A stretch of 64,000 nucleotides of DNA, taken from contig JAEUUY010000010.1 of assembly GCA_016787225.1 (NCBI GenBank), positions 1 through 64,000 on the forward strand, written 5' to 3'. Origin of the DNA: Chitinophagales bacterium (GTDB taxonomy: Bacteria; Bacteroidota; Bacteroidia; Chitinophagales; JADJOU01). Made by a program: the position numbers and the translations under genes. Shown here in pieces: positions 45,494-54,568 of this stretch (the stretch's first letter is position 1; each line of letters opens with the position of its first letter). The notes beneath the pieces were generated by a model that did not search any database, had not been told where the DNA came from, and was given only the letters and a program-made list of their open reading frames with translations.

Positions 45494-45952
45494 TTGAAAA
45501 AATTGCTTTTCATAATTGCCCTGCTTATCGGTCTAGGGTATTTGGGTTATTATTACTACTATATTCCATATTTCGACAACAATCAAATGGGAATTACAGA
45601 TATGCAAGGGCAACGAGTGAAATTTCCTCAAGACCAGCCCTATATCCTTTGTTATATTCAAACCTGGTGCAAAGACTGTGTAGCAGAGACTCCTTGCCTT
45701 ATGGATTTTAGCAAAAAACAAAATATTCCTATCTATTTTGTAACGGACGAAGACACCATTTTACTCAAAAAATATCGCTCTAAATTCGACTATGAATTAC
45801 CCATTTATCTCACGAAAACGAGATTAAAAGAAAAGGGGATACTTCTATTTCCGACTGCCTTTTTTTATGGGAAAAGTAATGAACTACTCTATAATAAAAT
45901 GGAGAGAATCGATAGTTTGGAATTGGCTAATTATTTAGGGAAATTAAAATAG
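45494..45952 (+). CDS. membrane-anchored thioredoxin-like protein
   Basis: 152 residues. One N-terminal transmembrane segment (about 3-25), then a thioredoxin fold outside the membrane. The redox-active pair is WCKDC at about 58-62, with a cis-Pro loop candidate in LLFPTAFFYG. It resembles TlpA/ResA-type thiol reductases, which act in cytochrome maturation or disulfide repair. Start is TTG at 45494, 6 bp after accD. Confidence 0.8.
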   Translation: MKKLLFIIALLIGLGYLGYYYYYIPYFDNNQMGITDMQGQRVKFPQDQPYILCYIQTWCKDCVAETPCLMDFSKKQNIPIYFVTDEDTILLKKYRSKFDYELPIYLTKTRLKEKGILLFPTAFFYGKSNELLYNKMERIDSLELANYLGKLK

Positions 45953-45994
45953 GTAGTGGTCAGAGAACTGTGGATAGTTGAAAGTGAATAATAA

Positions 45995-47047
45995 ATGAAG
46001 AATATACGAACCCTCGATAAGACTGAACTCACAACTGCGCTCGAAGCCATGGGAGAGAAAGGGTTTCGTGCCAAGCAAATCTATCAATGGCTGTGGAAGT
46101 CACGTGTATTAGACTTTGCACACATGAAAAACATAGGGAAGGAATTGCAAGCAAAACTTAAAGAAAATTTCTTCGCTCCAGAAACTAAAGTAAGCCATTT
46201 TCAGCAGAGCCAAGACGGTACAATCAAAGTAGGTTTTGAAACCTATGATAAGGAGACGATTGAGGGTGTCATTATTCCTTCTGAGGAAAGAATCACGGCT
46301 TGTATTTCATCTCAGGTAGGTTGCAGTCTGAGTTGTACCTTCTGTGCTACAGGTTTTCTGCCTCGCAAGCGAAATTTGTTTGCTTTTGAGATTTATGATC
46401 AGGTTTATCTATTAAATGAACTTGCACTCAAATATTACAGCAAACCTTTGACTAATATCGTCTATATGGGCATGGGAGAGCCTCTCCTAAATTACGATGA
46501 AGTGGTTAAGAGTTTTCATGTATTGAATAGCGAAGAAGAAGGACTGGGCATAGGTGCTAAGCGAATCACCATCTCTACTTCAGGCATAGTGCGTAATATT
46601 AAAAGACTAGCCGATGAGGGATTGAAAATAAATCTAGCACTCTCACTCCATGCCGCTACGAATGAAAAACGAACGGCTATCATGGATATCAATAAGAGTA
46701 ATCCATTGGAAGAGTTAATGAAAATACTCACTTATTTCTATGAGAAGACACACAATAAAATCACCTATGAATATATCTTGCTAGGACAATATAATGATAG
46801 TGAAGAAGACGCTCATAATCTAGCTAAACTCTGCAAAGATTTCCCCGTCTATGTCAATCTGATAGAATATAATCTCGTAGCTGAAACGCCTTATATCAAG
46901 TCGAAAAAGGAGCGTAGAGATAAATTCTTGCAAACCCTTCGCAACCAAGGAGTACAGTCCAAGGTGCGCAAAAGCCGCGGCAAAGATATTGACGCGGCGT
47001 GTGGACAGTTAGCGAATAAGATTGTGAAAATGGATATTAATTTATAA
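45995..47047 (+). CDS. rlmN: dual-specificity 23S rRNA/tRNA methyltransferase RlmN
   Basis: 350 residues. A radical-SAM enzyme that makes 2-methyladenosine at A2503 of 23S rRNA and at position 37 of some tRNAs. Radical-SAM site CSLSCTFC at about 110-117, GMGEPLLNY for the SAM-binding loop, SLHAATNEKR, and the C-terminal catalytic Cys in DIDAACGQLA (about 338). The N-terminal helical domain is FRAKQIYQWLWKSR. Confidence 0.97.
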   Translation: MKNIRTLDKTELTTALEAMGEKGFRAKQIYQWLWKSRVLDFAHMKNIGKELQAKLKENFFAPETKVSHFQQSQDGTIKVGFETYDKETIEGVIIPSEERITACISSQVGCSLSCTFCATGFLPRKRNLFAFEIYDQVYLLNELALKYYSKPLTNIVYMGMGEPLLNYDEVVKSFHVLNSEEEGLGIGAKRITISTSGIVRNIKRLADEGLKINLALSLHAATNEKRTAIMDINKSNPLEELMKILTYFYEKTHNKITYEYILLGQYNDSEEDAHNLAKLCKDFPVYVNLIEYNLVAETPYIKSKKERRDKFLQTLRNQGVQSKVRKSRGKDIDAACGQLANKIVKMDINL

Positions 47048-47065
47048 GAGTTCTGAGTAATTTTC

Positions 47066-47647
47066 TTATAGCTCTTTCAATAAATTAATCAATTTGCTAA
47101 AAGTTTCTTCATCTAATGCCATTGGAAATTTTAGGAACAAATCAAATTCATTAACTTCTAATATTAAGTCTTTGTATGGTAACATATTGGTTACCCTATT
47201 AGAATTTAGAAAATTGTATAACGCCATTTCATTGTTGGAATGGATATAAAACTGCTTAGAGAATTTTGGATTTTCTTTGAATTTGAGTTCCGTTGGATTG
47301 AAAAAATCATTGATACTATCTTCAAATGTTTGGGGTCTAATAAAAATTCTTGCAAAATTTGTTGTTAGTTTTTTAAATCCCACTAAGTGAAGCCCGTTTC
47401 CTATGCTGTTCCTTCTTCCTGTATTGATATTGCTTTGCAAATAACTTAGTAATATGTATGCGTCTTTAGTTTGATTTACTTGAAATACACATTCAATATA
47501 GTTTAGGTTATAACCATCAAATATTACTAAATTTTGAGTCTCATCATAAAGTAAATTTTCTTGACTTTCTAATAAATTTATTTCTGTGACTTTTTCAGTA
47601 TAGTTGTTACGGATTTTTGTCAATATTTCTAATTCTTCCTCTGACAT
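47066..47647 (-). CDS. hypothetical protein downstream of the fur-like gene
   Basis: 193 residues, soluble, no recognised motif. Phe and Asn are frequent (DSINDFFNPTELKF, NFLNSNRVTNMLPY), and it ends in a helical tail. The open frame reaches up into the Fur gene (47719), but the first 24 codons there duplicate the Fur C-terminal region, so the Met at 47647 is chosen. It may be an accessory gene without link to its neighbours. Confidence 0.65.
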   Translation of the reverse strand: MSEEELEILTKIRNNYTEKVTEINLLESQENLLYDETQNLVIFDGYNLNYIECVFQVNQTKDAYILLSYLQSNINTGRRNSIGNGLHLVGFKKLTTNFARIFIRPQTFEDSINDFFNPTELKFKENPKFSKQFYIHSNNEMALYNFLNSNRVTNMLPYKDLILEVNEFDLFLKFPMALDEETFSKLINLLKEL

Positions 47648-47672
47648 AAACCACAGTTTTGAAATAAAACAG

Positions 47673-48149
47673 TTATACTTTTCTTTTACCCTTGCACCCC
47701 TTATCCCCACATACGCCATAGAGGTATAGCTGATGGGAATTGATTTCTACATTTAAAACTTCTTCGAGTGATTTCTTGATTTGATAGAGACGTGGGTCAC
47801 AGAATTCTATGATTTTCTTGCACTCTTGACAGATAAAATGGTCATGTTGCTTGAATCCATATGCCTTCTCATAGATAGAAGTATTGTTATTGAGATAATG
47901 TCTGGTGATAATGCCACACTCTAAAAACAACTCTAGAGAGTTATAGACCGTAGCCTTACTGACATTAAACTGATTTTTATCTACTGCATGAAATAAATCT
48001 TCTGCCCCAAAATGATCATTTCGGTCATAAATGAGTTTCAAGAGATAATTTCGCTCAGGAGTACGTCGAAGTTTCTTTAGAACAATATAGTCTTCTAATA
48101 TCTTAGAAGCCTTGTCAAATAATTCTTGAATATTCTTATTGGAAGACAC
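47673..48149 (-). CDS. Fur family metal-responsive repressor
   Basis: 158 residues. N-terminal winged helix (TPERNYLLKLIYDRNDHFGA, NVSKATVYNSLELFLECGII), then the metal-binding dimer domain with HDHFICQECKKIIEF (C-x2-C) and a second cysteine pair near the end (YGVCGDKGC). It could be Fur, PerR or Zur; the sequence alone does not say which metal. It starts one base before the stop codon of the 382-residue secreted protein gene. Confidence 0.92.
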   Translation of the reverse strand: MSSNKNIQELFDKASKILEDYIVLKKLRRTPERNYLLKLIYDRNDHFGAEDLFHAVDKNQFNVSKATVYNSLELFLECGIITRHYLNNNTSIYEKAYGFKQHDHFICQECKKIIEFCDPRLYQIKKSLEEVLNVEINSHQLYLYGVCGDKGCKGKRKV

Positions 48150-49298
48150 CTATTGCGTAGCGATTTTCTTGGACACAACTTCCGACTCTGTCATGACATG
48201 GACTATTCCTATACCAGTCCAATGAGACAAGGATAGATAGGAATCATTTAGAGTCACATTCTTTTCTTGCAGTTTCTTGCCTTCCATTGAATACACGGAT
48301 ACTCTTGCTATTTGTCCAGGATTCAAATTTCTAACTTCTATTCTACCATTTACTAGATCAAAGTCTAGGTTTGAGGTATTAGACGACCGAATCTGATTCG
48401 TGATAACTCCATTCTTTGTTCTATATCGGTAGCTGACAGTCTGGTATTTTCCAGTAGAATCTACAGTCGCATTGACTATTTCTTGCCGAAAATTTGGCGA
48501 ATAGAAGGTGTGGGTGGTAATATTGAGTGCATTTATTGGCAACTGTCCTCCCAAAAATGGAGTTAAGTCTTGGCTAATTGGTAATTCAAAAGCTCCCAAT
48601 TTAGCCTTGGCATAAAGCATAATTTTAGGTGTACCACTTATAATCCTTACAATTTTTATCACATCAATATTATTATCGACAGGTGTTTTAATTTTACCGC
48701 TACCTTCTGCTTTGAGATTCAGGTTAAGTTTTATTTCTACTCCTATTGAATCTACTATTAACTGAGATCCAGGAGGTAGACCTGGCAGCATACCTTGGAG
48801 CATAGAATCAATATTGAAGCCTTGAAATAAGGTTTTGGGAATTGTAATTTTGACTTCATCGCTACTTGTCACATTCGTGGTATTTGTCATCGGGAAACTA
48901 GAATACTTCATTGTGCCTTTAAGGTTCATAGGTCCTATACCAGGTATAGGCATTTGTTGTTGAAGTTGCCCGATAGATATCAAAAATAAATCATTGCCAC
49001 TCTTTTTGAAAAAAACGGTAGCTTGGTCATTATCATCTTCTGTCAATTTCAGGTTAGAGTTAGGATACTCGACTGTCTTATCATTAGCGACATAGCGTAT
49101 AACCGTCGTATCATTCTGTGTCAAGTCTGAAAAATCATATACCCCTCCAATAATAGGCTTAGGAGTATAAAGTTGATTATGGACACCATAGGTAAACACA
49201 TCGCCTATGGTAGGTATATGGGTGGCAGGAATCGTGATTTGTGCATTGAAATCAATAGAAATACAAACCGATACAATATAAATTATTAATCTTTTCAC
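48150..49298 (-). CDS. secreted protein with T9SS-type C-terminal domain
   Basis: 382 residues. Signal peptide (about 1-19, ending DFNAQ). The body is beta-rich and of unknown function, with a Gly/Pro/Leu-rich segment (LQGMLPGLPPGSQLI). The last 70 residues resemble a T9SS type A sorting domain (VRNLNPGQIARVSVYSMEGKKL, quoted as ARVSVYSMEGKKL, and a final VVSKKIAT), although the usual PNP motif is absent. The fur-like gene follows directly. Confidence 0.75.
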   Translation of the reverse strand: MKRLIIYIVSVCISIDFNAQITIPATHIPTIGDVFTYGVHNQLYTPKPIIGGVYDFSDLTQNDTTVIRYVANDKTVEYPNSNLKLTEDDNDQATVFFKKSGNDLFLISIGQLQQQMPIPGIGPMNLKGTMKYSSFPMTNTTNVTSSDEVKITIPKTLFQGFNIDSMLQGMLPGLPPGSQLIVDSIGVEIKLNLNLKAEGSGKIKTPVDNNIDVIKIVRIISGTPKIMLYAKAKLGAFELPISQDLTPFLGGQLPINALNITTHTFYSPNFRQEIVNATVDSTGKYQTVSYRYRTKNGVITNQIRSSNTSNLDFDLVNGRIEVRNLNPGQIARVSVYSMEGKKLQEKNVTLNDSYLSLSHWTGIGIVHVMTESEVVSKKIATQ

Positions 49299-49324
49299 AG
49301 GAAAAATTTAAGAATTACTATCTA

Positions 49325-49332
49325 CAAAGATA
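49325..49332 (-). promoter_or_regulatory. -7 box TATCTTTG of the 382-residue secreted protein gene
   Basis: TATCTTTG on the minus strand, 26 nt before the start codon. It may also serve the fur-like gene, which follows without a gap. Confidence 0.5.
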
Positions 49333-49383
49333 AGAAATTAATGGAAAAAATTCTAACTAAAGAATATAAGAGAACTTTGACAA

Positions 49384-50262
49384 CTAAATCTGTATAAGTT
49401 GTTTCTTAATTTTCTCTCTAAGCGATTCAGAGGCATTTACCAGTGGCAAACGAACGGCATCTGAGGTGATATTCTGTAGGCTAAGAGCGGATTTAATTCC
49501 AACTGGGTTGCCTTCTTCGAATATAGAATCTATAATTTCAGATAGTTTAAACTGAATAGCTGTAGCCTCTTTAAACTCACCATTTAATCCATGATTGATC
49601 ATAGTTGAAAATTCTTTCGGCAATAAATTCGCTATTACCGATATACAACCGTCCATTCCAAATGATAGCTGTGGGACTACTAAATTATCATCACCGCTTA
49701 AAACGATAAAATCTTTCGGCTTGTTCTTGACTAATTTCATGCACTGGTCTATGTTGCCACTAGCTTCCTTGACTGCTACAATTTTATCAACCTCTCTAGC
49801 CAATTTCAAGGTAGTTTCTGGTAACATATTAGAAGAAGTACGACCCGGAACGTTATAGAGTACGATAGGCAATGGTGAAGCCTTGGCAATAGCTTTATAA
49901 TGCTGATAAATTCCTTCTTGAGTTGGCTTATTATAATATGGGCTAGCACTCAGTATAAAGCGATATCCGGTCAGATCTGAATTATTCATTTCATCAATAA
50001 CCTGCTGCGTATTATTACCTCCAAAACCTGCGATAAGATTTACCTTATCTGCCGCAATTTCTGCTACAAATCGAAGTATTTCCGCTTTTTCATCTTTCGT
50101 CAGTGTAGGTGTCTCTCCAGTTGTACCTAATACAATTAAGGAGTTCACTCCACCTTTGATACAGTGATTAACAAGTTTTTTTAACGCCTGATAATCTACT
50201 GCATTCTCTTTATCAAAAGGAGTTACTAATGCTACTCCTGTACCTCTTAATTGACTGCTCAT
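49384..50262 (-). CDS. dapA: 4-hydroxy-tetrahydrodipicolinate synthase
   Basis: 292 residues. Condenses pyruvate and aspartate semialdehyde in the lysine/diaminopimelate pathway. A TIM barrel with LGTTGETPTL, VLYNVPGRTSSNM (Tyr of the catalytic triad) and the Schiff-base Lys in IVAVKEASGNI (about 161). It overlaps the stop of the upstream gene by 4 bp. Confidence 0.97.
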   Translation of the reverse strand: MSSQLRGTGVALVTPFDKENAVDYQALKKLVNHCIKGGVNSLIVLGTTGETPTLTKDEKAEILRFVAEIAADKVNLIAGFGGNNTQQVIDEMNNSDLTGYRFILSASPYYNKPTQEGIYQHYKAIAKASPLPIVLYNVPGRTSSNMLPETTLKLAREVDKIVAVKEASGNIDQCMKLVKNKPKDFIVLSGDDNLVVPQLSFGMDGCISVIANLLPKEFSTMINHGLNGEFKEATAIQFKLSEIIDSIFEEGNPVGIKSALSLQNITSDAVRLPLVNASESLREKIKKQLIQI

Positions 50263-50783
50263 CGCGTTCTTATTGAAATTATAAAATCCATTAATACCTT
50301 GACTATATCTTTCCTACCTTTTACCTTGGAAGTTCCTAATATAATATCAAAAAGTATTGGTTCTTGATTGTAGTTGACCCCAAGTCTCAATTTTGATTTT
50401 GAGGCTGCAAATATAACATTAAGCGGAGAGTTTAAATCATTAAAAAAACCCAAAAGTAGGTCGAAATCTTTTGCAGCAAAGTCAAATAATTGTTGCTTAG
50501 TAGGATATCCATACCAATTCAAATCTTTTCTACTAAACAAAAAAGGTTCATACTTCTTTTCATCAGAATTGATGAATCCAAAAACTGAGATCGTTTTCCC
50601 TTCTTGTTTCAATTTGTTTTCAAGATCTCTAACCGTAGTAATCATTTCATAATCTGAAGCATCATAGGCTATACCTATCGTTTTCATGTTAGAAAAATCC
50701 TGAAGTAAGAGATTTTTTCTGACATGTAAGCAATCTTCTTTTAATCGCTTAAAGAAGAAGTAATTTTTAATATCTTGTAACAT
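50259..50783 (-). CDS. conserved hypothetical protein (DUF6913-like) upstream of dapA
   Basis: 174 residues, soluble, alpha/beta. It contains MKTIGIAYDASDYEMITTVR, FGFINSDEKKYEPFLFSRKD and DFDLLLGFFNDLNSPLNVIF. I associate this pattern with a Bacteroidota-specific family next to dapA; the function is unknown. The start at 50783 avoids the overlap with accA that an upstream Met (50810) would create. Coupled to dapA by a 4 bp overlap. Confidence 0.75.
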   Translation of the reverse strand: MLQDIKNYFFFKRLKEDCLHVRKNLLLQDFSNMKTIGIAYDASDYEMITTVRDLENKLKQEGKTISVFGFINSDEKKYEPFLFSRKDLNWYGYPTKQQLFDFAAKDFDLLLGFFNDLNSPLNVIFAASKSKLRLGVNYNQEPILFDIILGTSKVKGRKDIVKVLMDFIISIRTR

Positions 50784-50790
50784 GAATTCT

Positions 50791-51771
50791 TTAACCCGCC
50801 TCCACAGCACTGCTCATAGCGCTATACTTTTCTATTCTAGTATTGATGCGTTGCTCTGAAGTTAGTTTAGTTAATTCTGCTAGATTTTCGATGATATGAT
50901 TTTTCAATCTTACCGCCATCTCGCTAGGATTATAATGCGCACCACCAGCAGGTTCAGGTACTATACCATCGATCAATTTATTTTTCAAATTATCTGCAGG
51001 AGTAAGTTTGAGAGCTTCTGCGGCTCTTTCTTTGTGTTCCCAGCTTCTCCATAAAATACTGGAACAAGATTCAGGTGAAATCACGGTAAACCATGTATTC
51101 TCCAGCATAAATACTTTATCTCCTACACCAATACCCAGAGCACCTCCCGATGCGCCTTCACCTATGATATAACATAAAATAGGAACTTGCAACTGCGCCA
51201 TTTCAAATAGATTTCGGGCGATAGCCTCAGCCTGTCCTCTATCTTCTGCCTCAATACCAGGAAACGCACCTGGAGTATCTATTAAAGTTACAACAGGAAT
51301 GTTAAATTTCTCCGCCATTTTCATTGCTCGGAGAGCCTTGCGATAGCCCTCTGGATAAGGCATGCCGAAATTTCTATACTGTCGCATTTTGGTATTCACT
51401 CCCTTCTGGTGCCCTATAAGCATAACCGATTGTCCATTGATTTGAGTCATTCTGCAAACGATGGCTTTATCATCTTTTACATTTCTATCTCCATGAATTT
51501 CTATACCATAATCTGCTATGTTGTCCATATAATAAAGAGCATAGGGACGATTCGGATGCCGAGAAAGCTGAACCTTCTGCCATGTGGTCAATCCTTGAGT
51601 TACTCTTAACTTTTCTGCTTCCAGATTTTCTTTGAGCAGATTTATCTTATCACTGAGGTCAATATTGGACTTCTTCTCCATCGCCTGCATTTCTTCTATC
51701 TGCTCTTGAATTTTCTGAATAGGAGCTTCAAAATCTAGATACTGAATTGGCAAACTTTCATTACTCGTCAT
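50791..51771 (-). CDS. accA: acetyl-CoA carboxylase carboxyltransferase subunit alpha
   Basis: 326 residues, partner of AccD. Crotonase-like fold with IEIHGDRNVKDDKAIVCRM, VTLIDTPGAFPGIEAEDRGQ, EGASGGALGIGVGDKVFML and a PESCSSILWR segment. The N-terminal coiled segment (KIQEQIEEMQAMEKKSN) is normal for the family. First gene of accA-DUF6913-dapA. Confidence 0.97.
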   Translation of the reverse strand: MTSNESLPIQYLDFEAPIQKIQEQIEEMQAMEKKSNIDLSDKINLLKENLEAEKLRVTQGLTTWQKVQLSRHPNRPYALYYMDNIADYGIEIHGDRNVKDDKAIVCRMTQINGQSVMLIGHQKGVNTKMRQYRNFGMPYPEGYRKALRAMKMAEKFNIPVVTLIDTPGAFPGIEAEDRGQAEAIARNLFEMAQLQVPILCYIIGEGASGGALGIGVGDKVFMLENTWFTVISPESCSSILWRSWEHKERAAEALKLTPADNLKNKLIDGIVPEPAGGAHYNPSEMAVRLKNHIIENLAELTKLTSEQRINTRIEKYSAMSSAVEAG

Positions 51772-51793
51772 AATCTTAATAATTTATTAATGG

Positions 51794-51801
51794 CAAATGT
51801 A
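51794..51801 (-). promoter_or_regulatory. -7 box TACATTTG of accA
   Basis: TACATTTG on the minus strand, 22 nt before the accA start; the same box sequence precedes accD. Confidence 0.5.
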
Positions 51802-51859
51802 TGTTAAAAGTAAATAAATTGGCTTATACAATAGAAATTTTTAGGGTATTATGTCATAT

Positions 51860-52705
51860 TTATTTAATATTCAATAATTCATATTGAATGCCAGTTAATT
51901 TAGCTACAGCTCCTACTGATGGCATATTGTAGAAGTTCTTCCTAACCCATTCATAATGATTGCTTGATTTATCTAATAAGTCAAGTGAGGCTTTATGATT
52001 TCTCTGAACCTGTTGTAGTAAACTAAACATCTTTTGCCCAGTATTATCTTTCATAAATAATCTGGTGACGGCATCCATATTGTCCTTGCGATAATCTATT
52101 TGATTATCGCTTGACATTCTAGTGCCAGACTTTTCTATAATTTCTGATTTAATGTTTTCTATATATTGATATGCATCTTGTATGTCATGGCTGTACAATG
52201 ATAAATCCTGTTTTTGATTTTTCGTTAATAAAATCTTATTGAGATAGTCGAAACTTCCTATAACATCACTAGTTGGTTTATATGCCATAACAACCACAAG
52301 AAAGCAAAATAGAAGTATCCCAAAGAACCCATAATAGCTTTCTTTAAAATTGTTATTAGATTTTTTAGCCTGATAAATGGCGTAAAACAAAAGTGAAGGA
52401 AAAATAAGTGACGCGATACCTACGATACACATTTCACTAGCTCCAGGCCAATGCATAATCTTAAATAAAACTCCTAGTATAGACACACAAGTAGAAAAAA
52501 TTAAACTAAAGTAGGCAAACTTTCCAAAAAAATTGGGCGTATCCTTTATTCGAACTATGAAATAGAATGGAATAATAAAAATAACGGTCCCTAAGCCTGC
52601 TATGACCATTTCATTTGCTCCTGGCCAGTGCATAATTTTAAACAATGTGCCAAACAAGACCATGACCATTGTCATATAAGAAGCTAAGGGCAAAAATCTA
52701 CGCAT
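51860..52705 (-). CDS. GldL-repeat/GldM-like fusion membrane protein
   Basis: 281 residues. Two near-identical transmembrane hairpins lie in tandem, each carrying FKIMHWPGA followed by NEM or SEM (residues 22-33 and 81-92). This is the membrane motif type of GldL. Predicted helices are at about 6-26, 34-52, 63-84, 92-112 and a fifth at 124-142. The remaining 140 residues are helical and resemble the first periplasmic part of GldM, ending EWVRKNFYNMPSVGAVAKLT. No acidic residue is seen inside the second or fourth helix, where GldL of the T9SS motor has its essential Glu. It follows etfA by 33 bp. The fusion reading is inferred from motif resemblance. Confidence 0.7.
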   Translation of the reverse strand: MRRFLPLASYMTMVMVLFGTLFKIMHWPGANEMVIAGLGTVIFIIPFYFIVRIKDTPNFFGKFAYFSLIFSTCVSILGVLFKIMHWPGASEMCIVGIASLIFPSLLFYAIYQAKKSNNNFKESYYGFFGILLFCFLVVVMAYKPTSDVIGSFDYLNKILLTKNQKQDLSLYSHDIQDAYQYIENIKSEIIEKSGTRMSSDNQIDYRKDNMDAVTRLFMKDNTGQKMFSLLQQVQRNHKASLDLLDKSSNHYEWVRKNFYNMPSVGAVAKLTGIQYELLNIK

Positions 52706-52738
52706 AAGAAATAATAAAAAATTAAAATTGGTATTTGA

Positions 52739-53695
52739 CTACCCCTTCAACTTCCTCAATGCCTCATTCAATTTTGGCATTACTTCAAAGGCATCACCCA
52801 CGATACCATAGTCTGCAGCCTTAAAGAAAGGAGCTTCTGGGTCGGTGTTGATAACCACAATTGTTTTTGAACTGGATACACCTGCTAAATGCTGTATCGC
52901 ACCTGAGATACCTACTGCGATATAAAGATTCGGTGAAATAGCCAGACCTGTTTGACCTACATGCTCGTGGTGAGGACGCCAGTGAACATCTGCTACCGCA
53001 CGACTGCATGCTGTGGCTGCACCCAAGATTTTAGCACAATCTTCTATCATACCCCAGTTTTCAGGCCCTTTCAAGCCTCTACCTGCAGATACTACAAGCT
53101 CAGCTTCACTTAAAGGTATGTCTCCTGACACAAGCTCGCTCTTAATATATTTCGTAGAGAAATCAGAGTCCGATACAGCGGTCGCAGAAGCTATCACTTC
53201 GCAGTTTGTTGGATTTTTCTCAGCTGGGATAGAATTAGAAGCTAGAGATACTATTTTCTTTTCGGTATGTATTTTATAATTCGCTACTGCCTTGCCCGAA
53301 AACACATTTTTACTAATTACAAAACCATCGGAAGTTTCAGCCAAGGCATTCGCACCATTGACGAGACCAGCTTGTAATCTTACTGAAAGTCGAGGAGCCA
53401 AAGCCTTGCCATTTTGATTAAAAGGAAGCACCAATATACTACCACCATTGGCATTGAATATTTCTCCTATCGCTTTTGCAAAGGCTTTGCTGTCAAAATG
53501 ATTGAATTTCGAATCAGTAACTTGAAATAATTTGGCGACACCATATTCTCCTACTACACTACTATCACAGGCAGTGAGACAAATTGCCCCAACGGTGCTA
53601 TTCATTTTATCTGCCAATTTTCTTCCATAGGTCAATACTTCCAATGAAGATTTCTTGATTTGACCATTGACTGCTTCTATATATACTATAACCAT
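52739..53695 (-). CDS. etfA: electron transfer flavoprotein subunit alpha
   Basis: 318 residues. Carries FAD and passes electrons from acyl-CoA dehydrogenases to the quinone pool. The C-terminal FAD domain is clear: VSAGRGLKGPENW, ATACSRAVADVHWRPHHEHV, GQTGLAISPNLYIAVGISGA, and the closing GIVGDAFEVMPKL. Follows etfB by 38 bp in one operon. Confidence 0.96.
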   Translation of the reverse strand: MVIVYIEAVNGQIKKSSLEVLTYGRKLADKMNSTVGAICLTACDSSVVGEYGVAKLFQVTDSKFNHFDSKAFAKAIGEIFNANGGSILVLPFNQNGKALAPRLSVRLQAGLVNGANALAETSDGFVISKNVFSGKAVANYKIHTEKKIVSLASNSIPAEKNPTNCEVIASATAVSDSDFSTKYIKSELVSGDIPLSEAELVVSAGRGLKGPENWGMIEDCAKILGAATACSRAVADVHWRPHHEHVGQTGLAISPNLYIAVGISGAIQHLAGVSSSKTIVVINTDPEAPFFKAADYGIVGDAFEVMPKLNEALRKLKG

Positions 53696-53733
53696 AACTT
53701 AATTTTGAATAATGAATTCTTAAATTTTAACAT

Positions 53734-54480
53734 CTATATGACCTTTGCTTCCTCATGGAGTGCTTTCACCAAGGCATCTACCTCATCTACCGAAAATAAT
53801 TTCACCGCAGATTTTGGTTTTGGTTCTTCAAATCTTTGCACAGATACTAAGGTATCACCAGCTTGTGCAGGGATTTTTGCCAAAGGCTTGGTCTTGGACG
53901 TCATGATACCTTTCATATTGGGCAATCGTTGCTCAGCTAAACCTTTTTGAGCTGAAATTACAAATGGTGTTGATACCTCTACTACCTCTTCGCCACCTTC
54001 TACTTCTCTATTGAGTGTAGCGGTATTGCCATTCATATCCCACTTCGATACTTGCGATACAAAGGCACAATCCATAAATTCTGCTATCATGCCTCCCACT
54101 GAAAAACTATTGTAATCGATGGTTTCCTTTCCAGTTACTACGATTTCATAACCATTCGACTTTGCATAATTTGCTATTTCTTTAGCTACATAATAAGGCT
54201 CTAAATCTTCTGCAGATTCTATCAATACAGCATCATCAGCGCCTATAGCTAATGCCTTCCTTAAATATTGGTCATTATCAGCTGCTCCCACATTGATAAC
54301 GGTTACTTTTCCGCTACCTGCTGCTTCTTTTAGCTCGAGTGCACGCACAAGAGCATACCATTCATCAGTAGGATTGAGTATATAGGTGACTCCATCGCCA
54401 GCAAACTTGGTGTTGTTGTCTTTGAATGCTATCTTAGCCGTGGTGTCCGGCACTTTGCTTACGCATACTAAAAAGTTCAT
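53734..54480 (-). CDS. etfB: electron transfer flavoprotein subunit beta
   Basis: 248 residues. Binds AMP and pairs with EtfA. It starts NFLVCVSKVPDTTAKIAF and has ILNPTDEWYALVRALELKE, AIGADDAVLIESAE, VVTGKETIDYNSFSVGGMIA and the signature-like EVVEVSTPFVISAQKGLAEQ. First gene of the etfBA pair. Confidence 0.96.
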   Translation of the reverse strand: MNFLVCVSKVPDTTAKIAFKDNNTKFAGDGVTYILNPTDEWYALVRALELKEAAGSGKVTVINVGAADNDQYLRKALAIGADDAVLIESAEDLEPYYVAKEIANYAKSNGYEIVVTGKETIDYNSFSVGGMIAEFMDCAFVSQVSKWDMNGNTATLNREVEGGEEVVEVSTPFVISAQKGLAEQRLPNMKGIMTSKTKPLAKIPAQAGDTLVSVQRFEEPKPKSAVKLFSVDEVDALVKALHEEAKVI

Positions 54481-54568
54481 TTTAATTATTAATTTTGAAT
54501 TTTAAATTTTGAATATTTCGATTTTACTTTATTAATATTAAGAATTAATAATTTAAAATTAAAAATTC

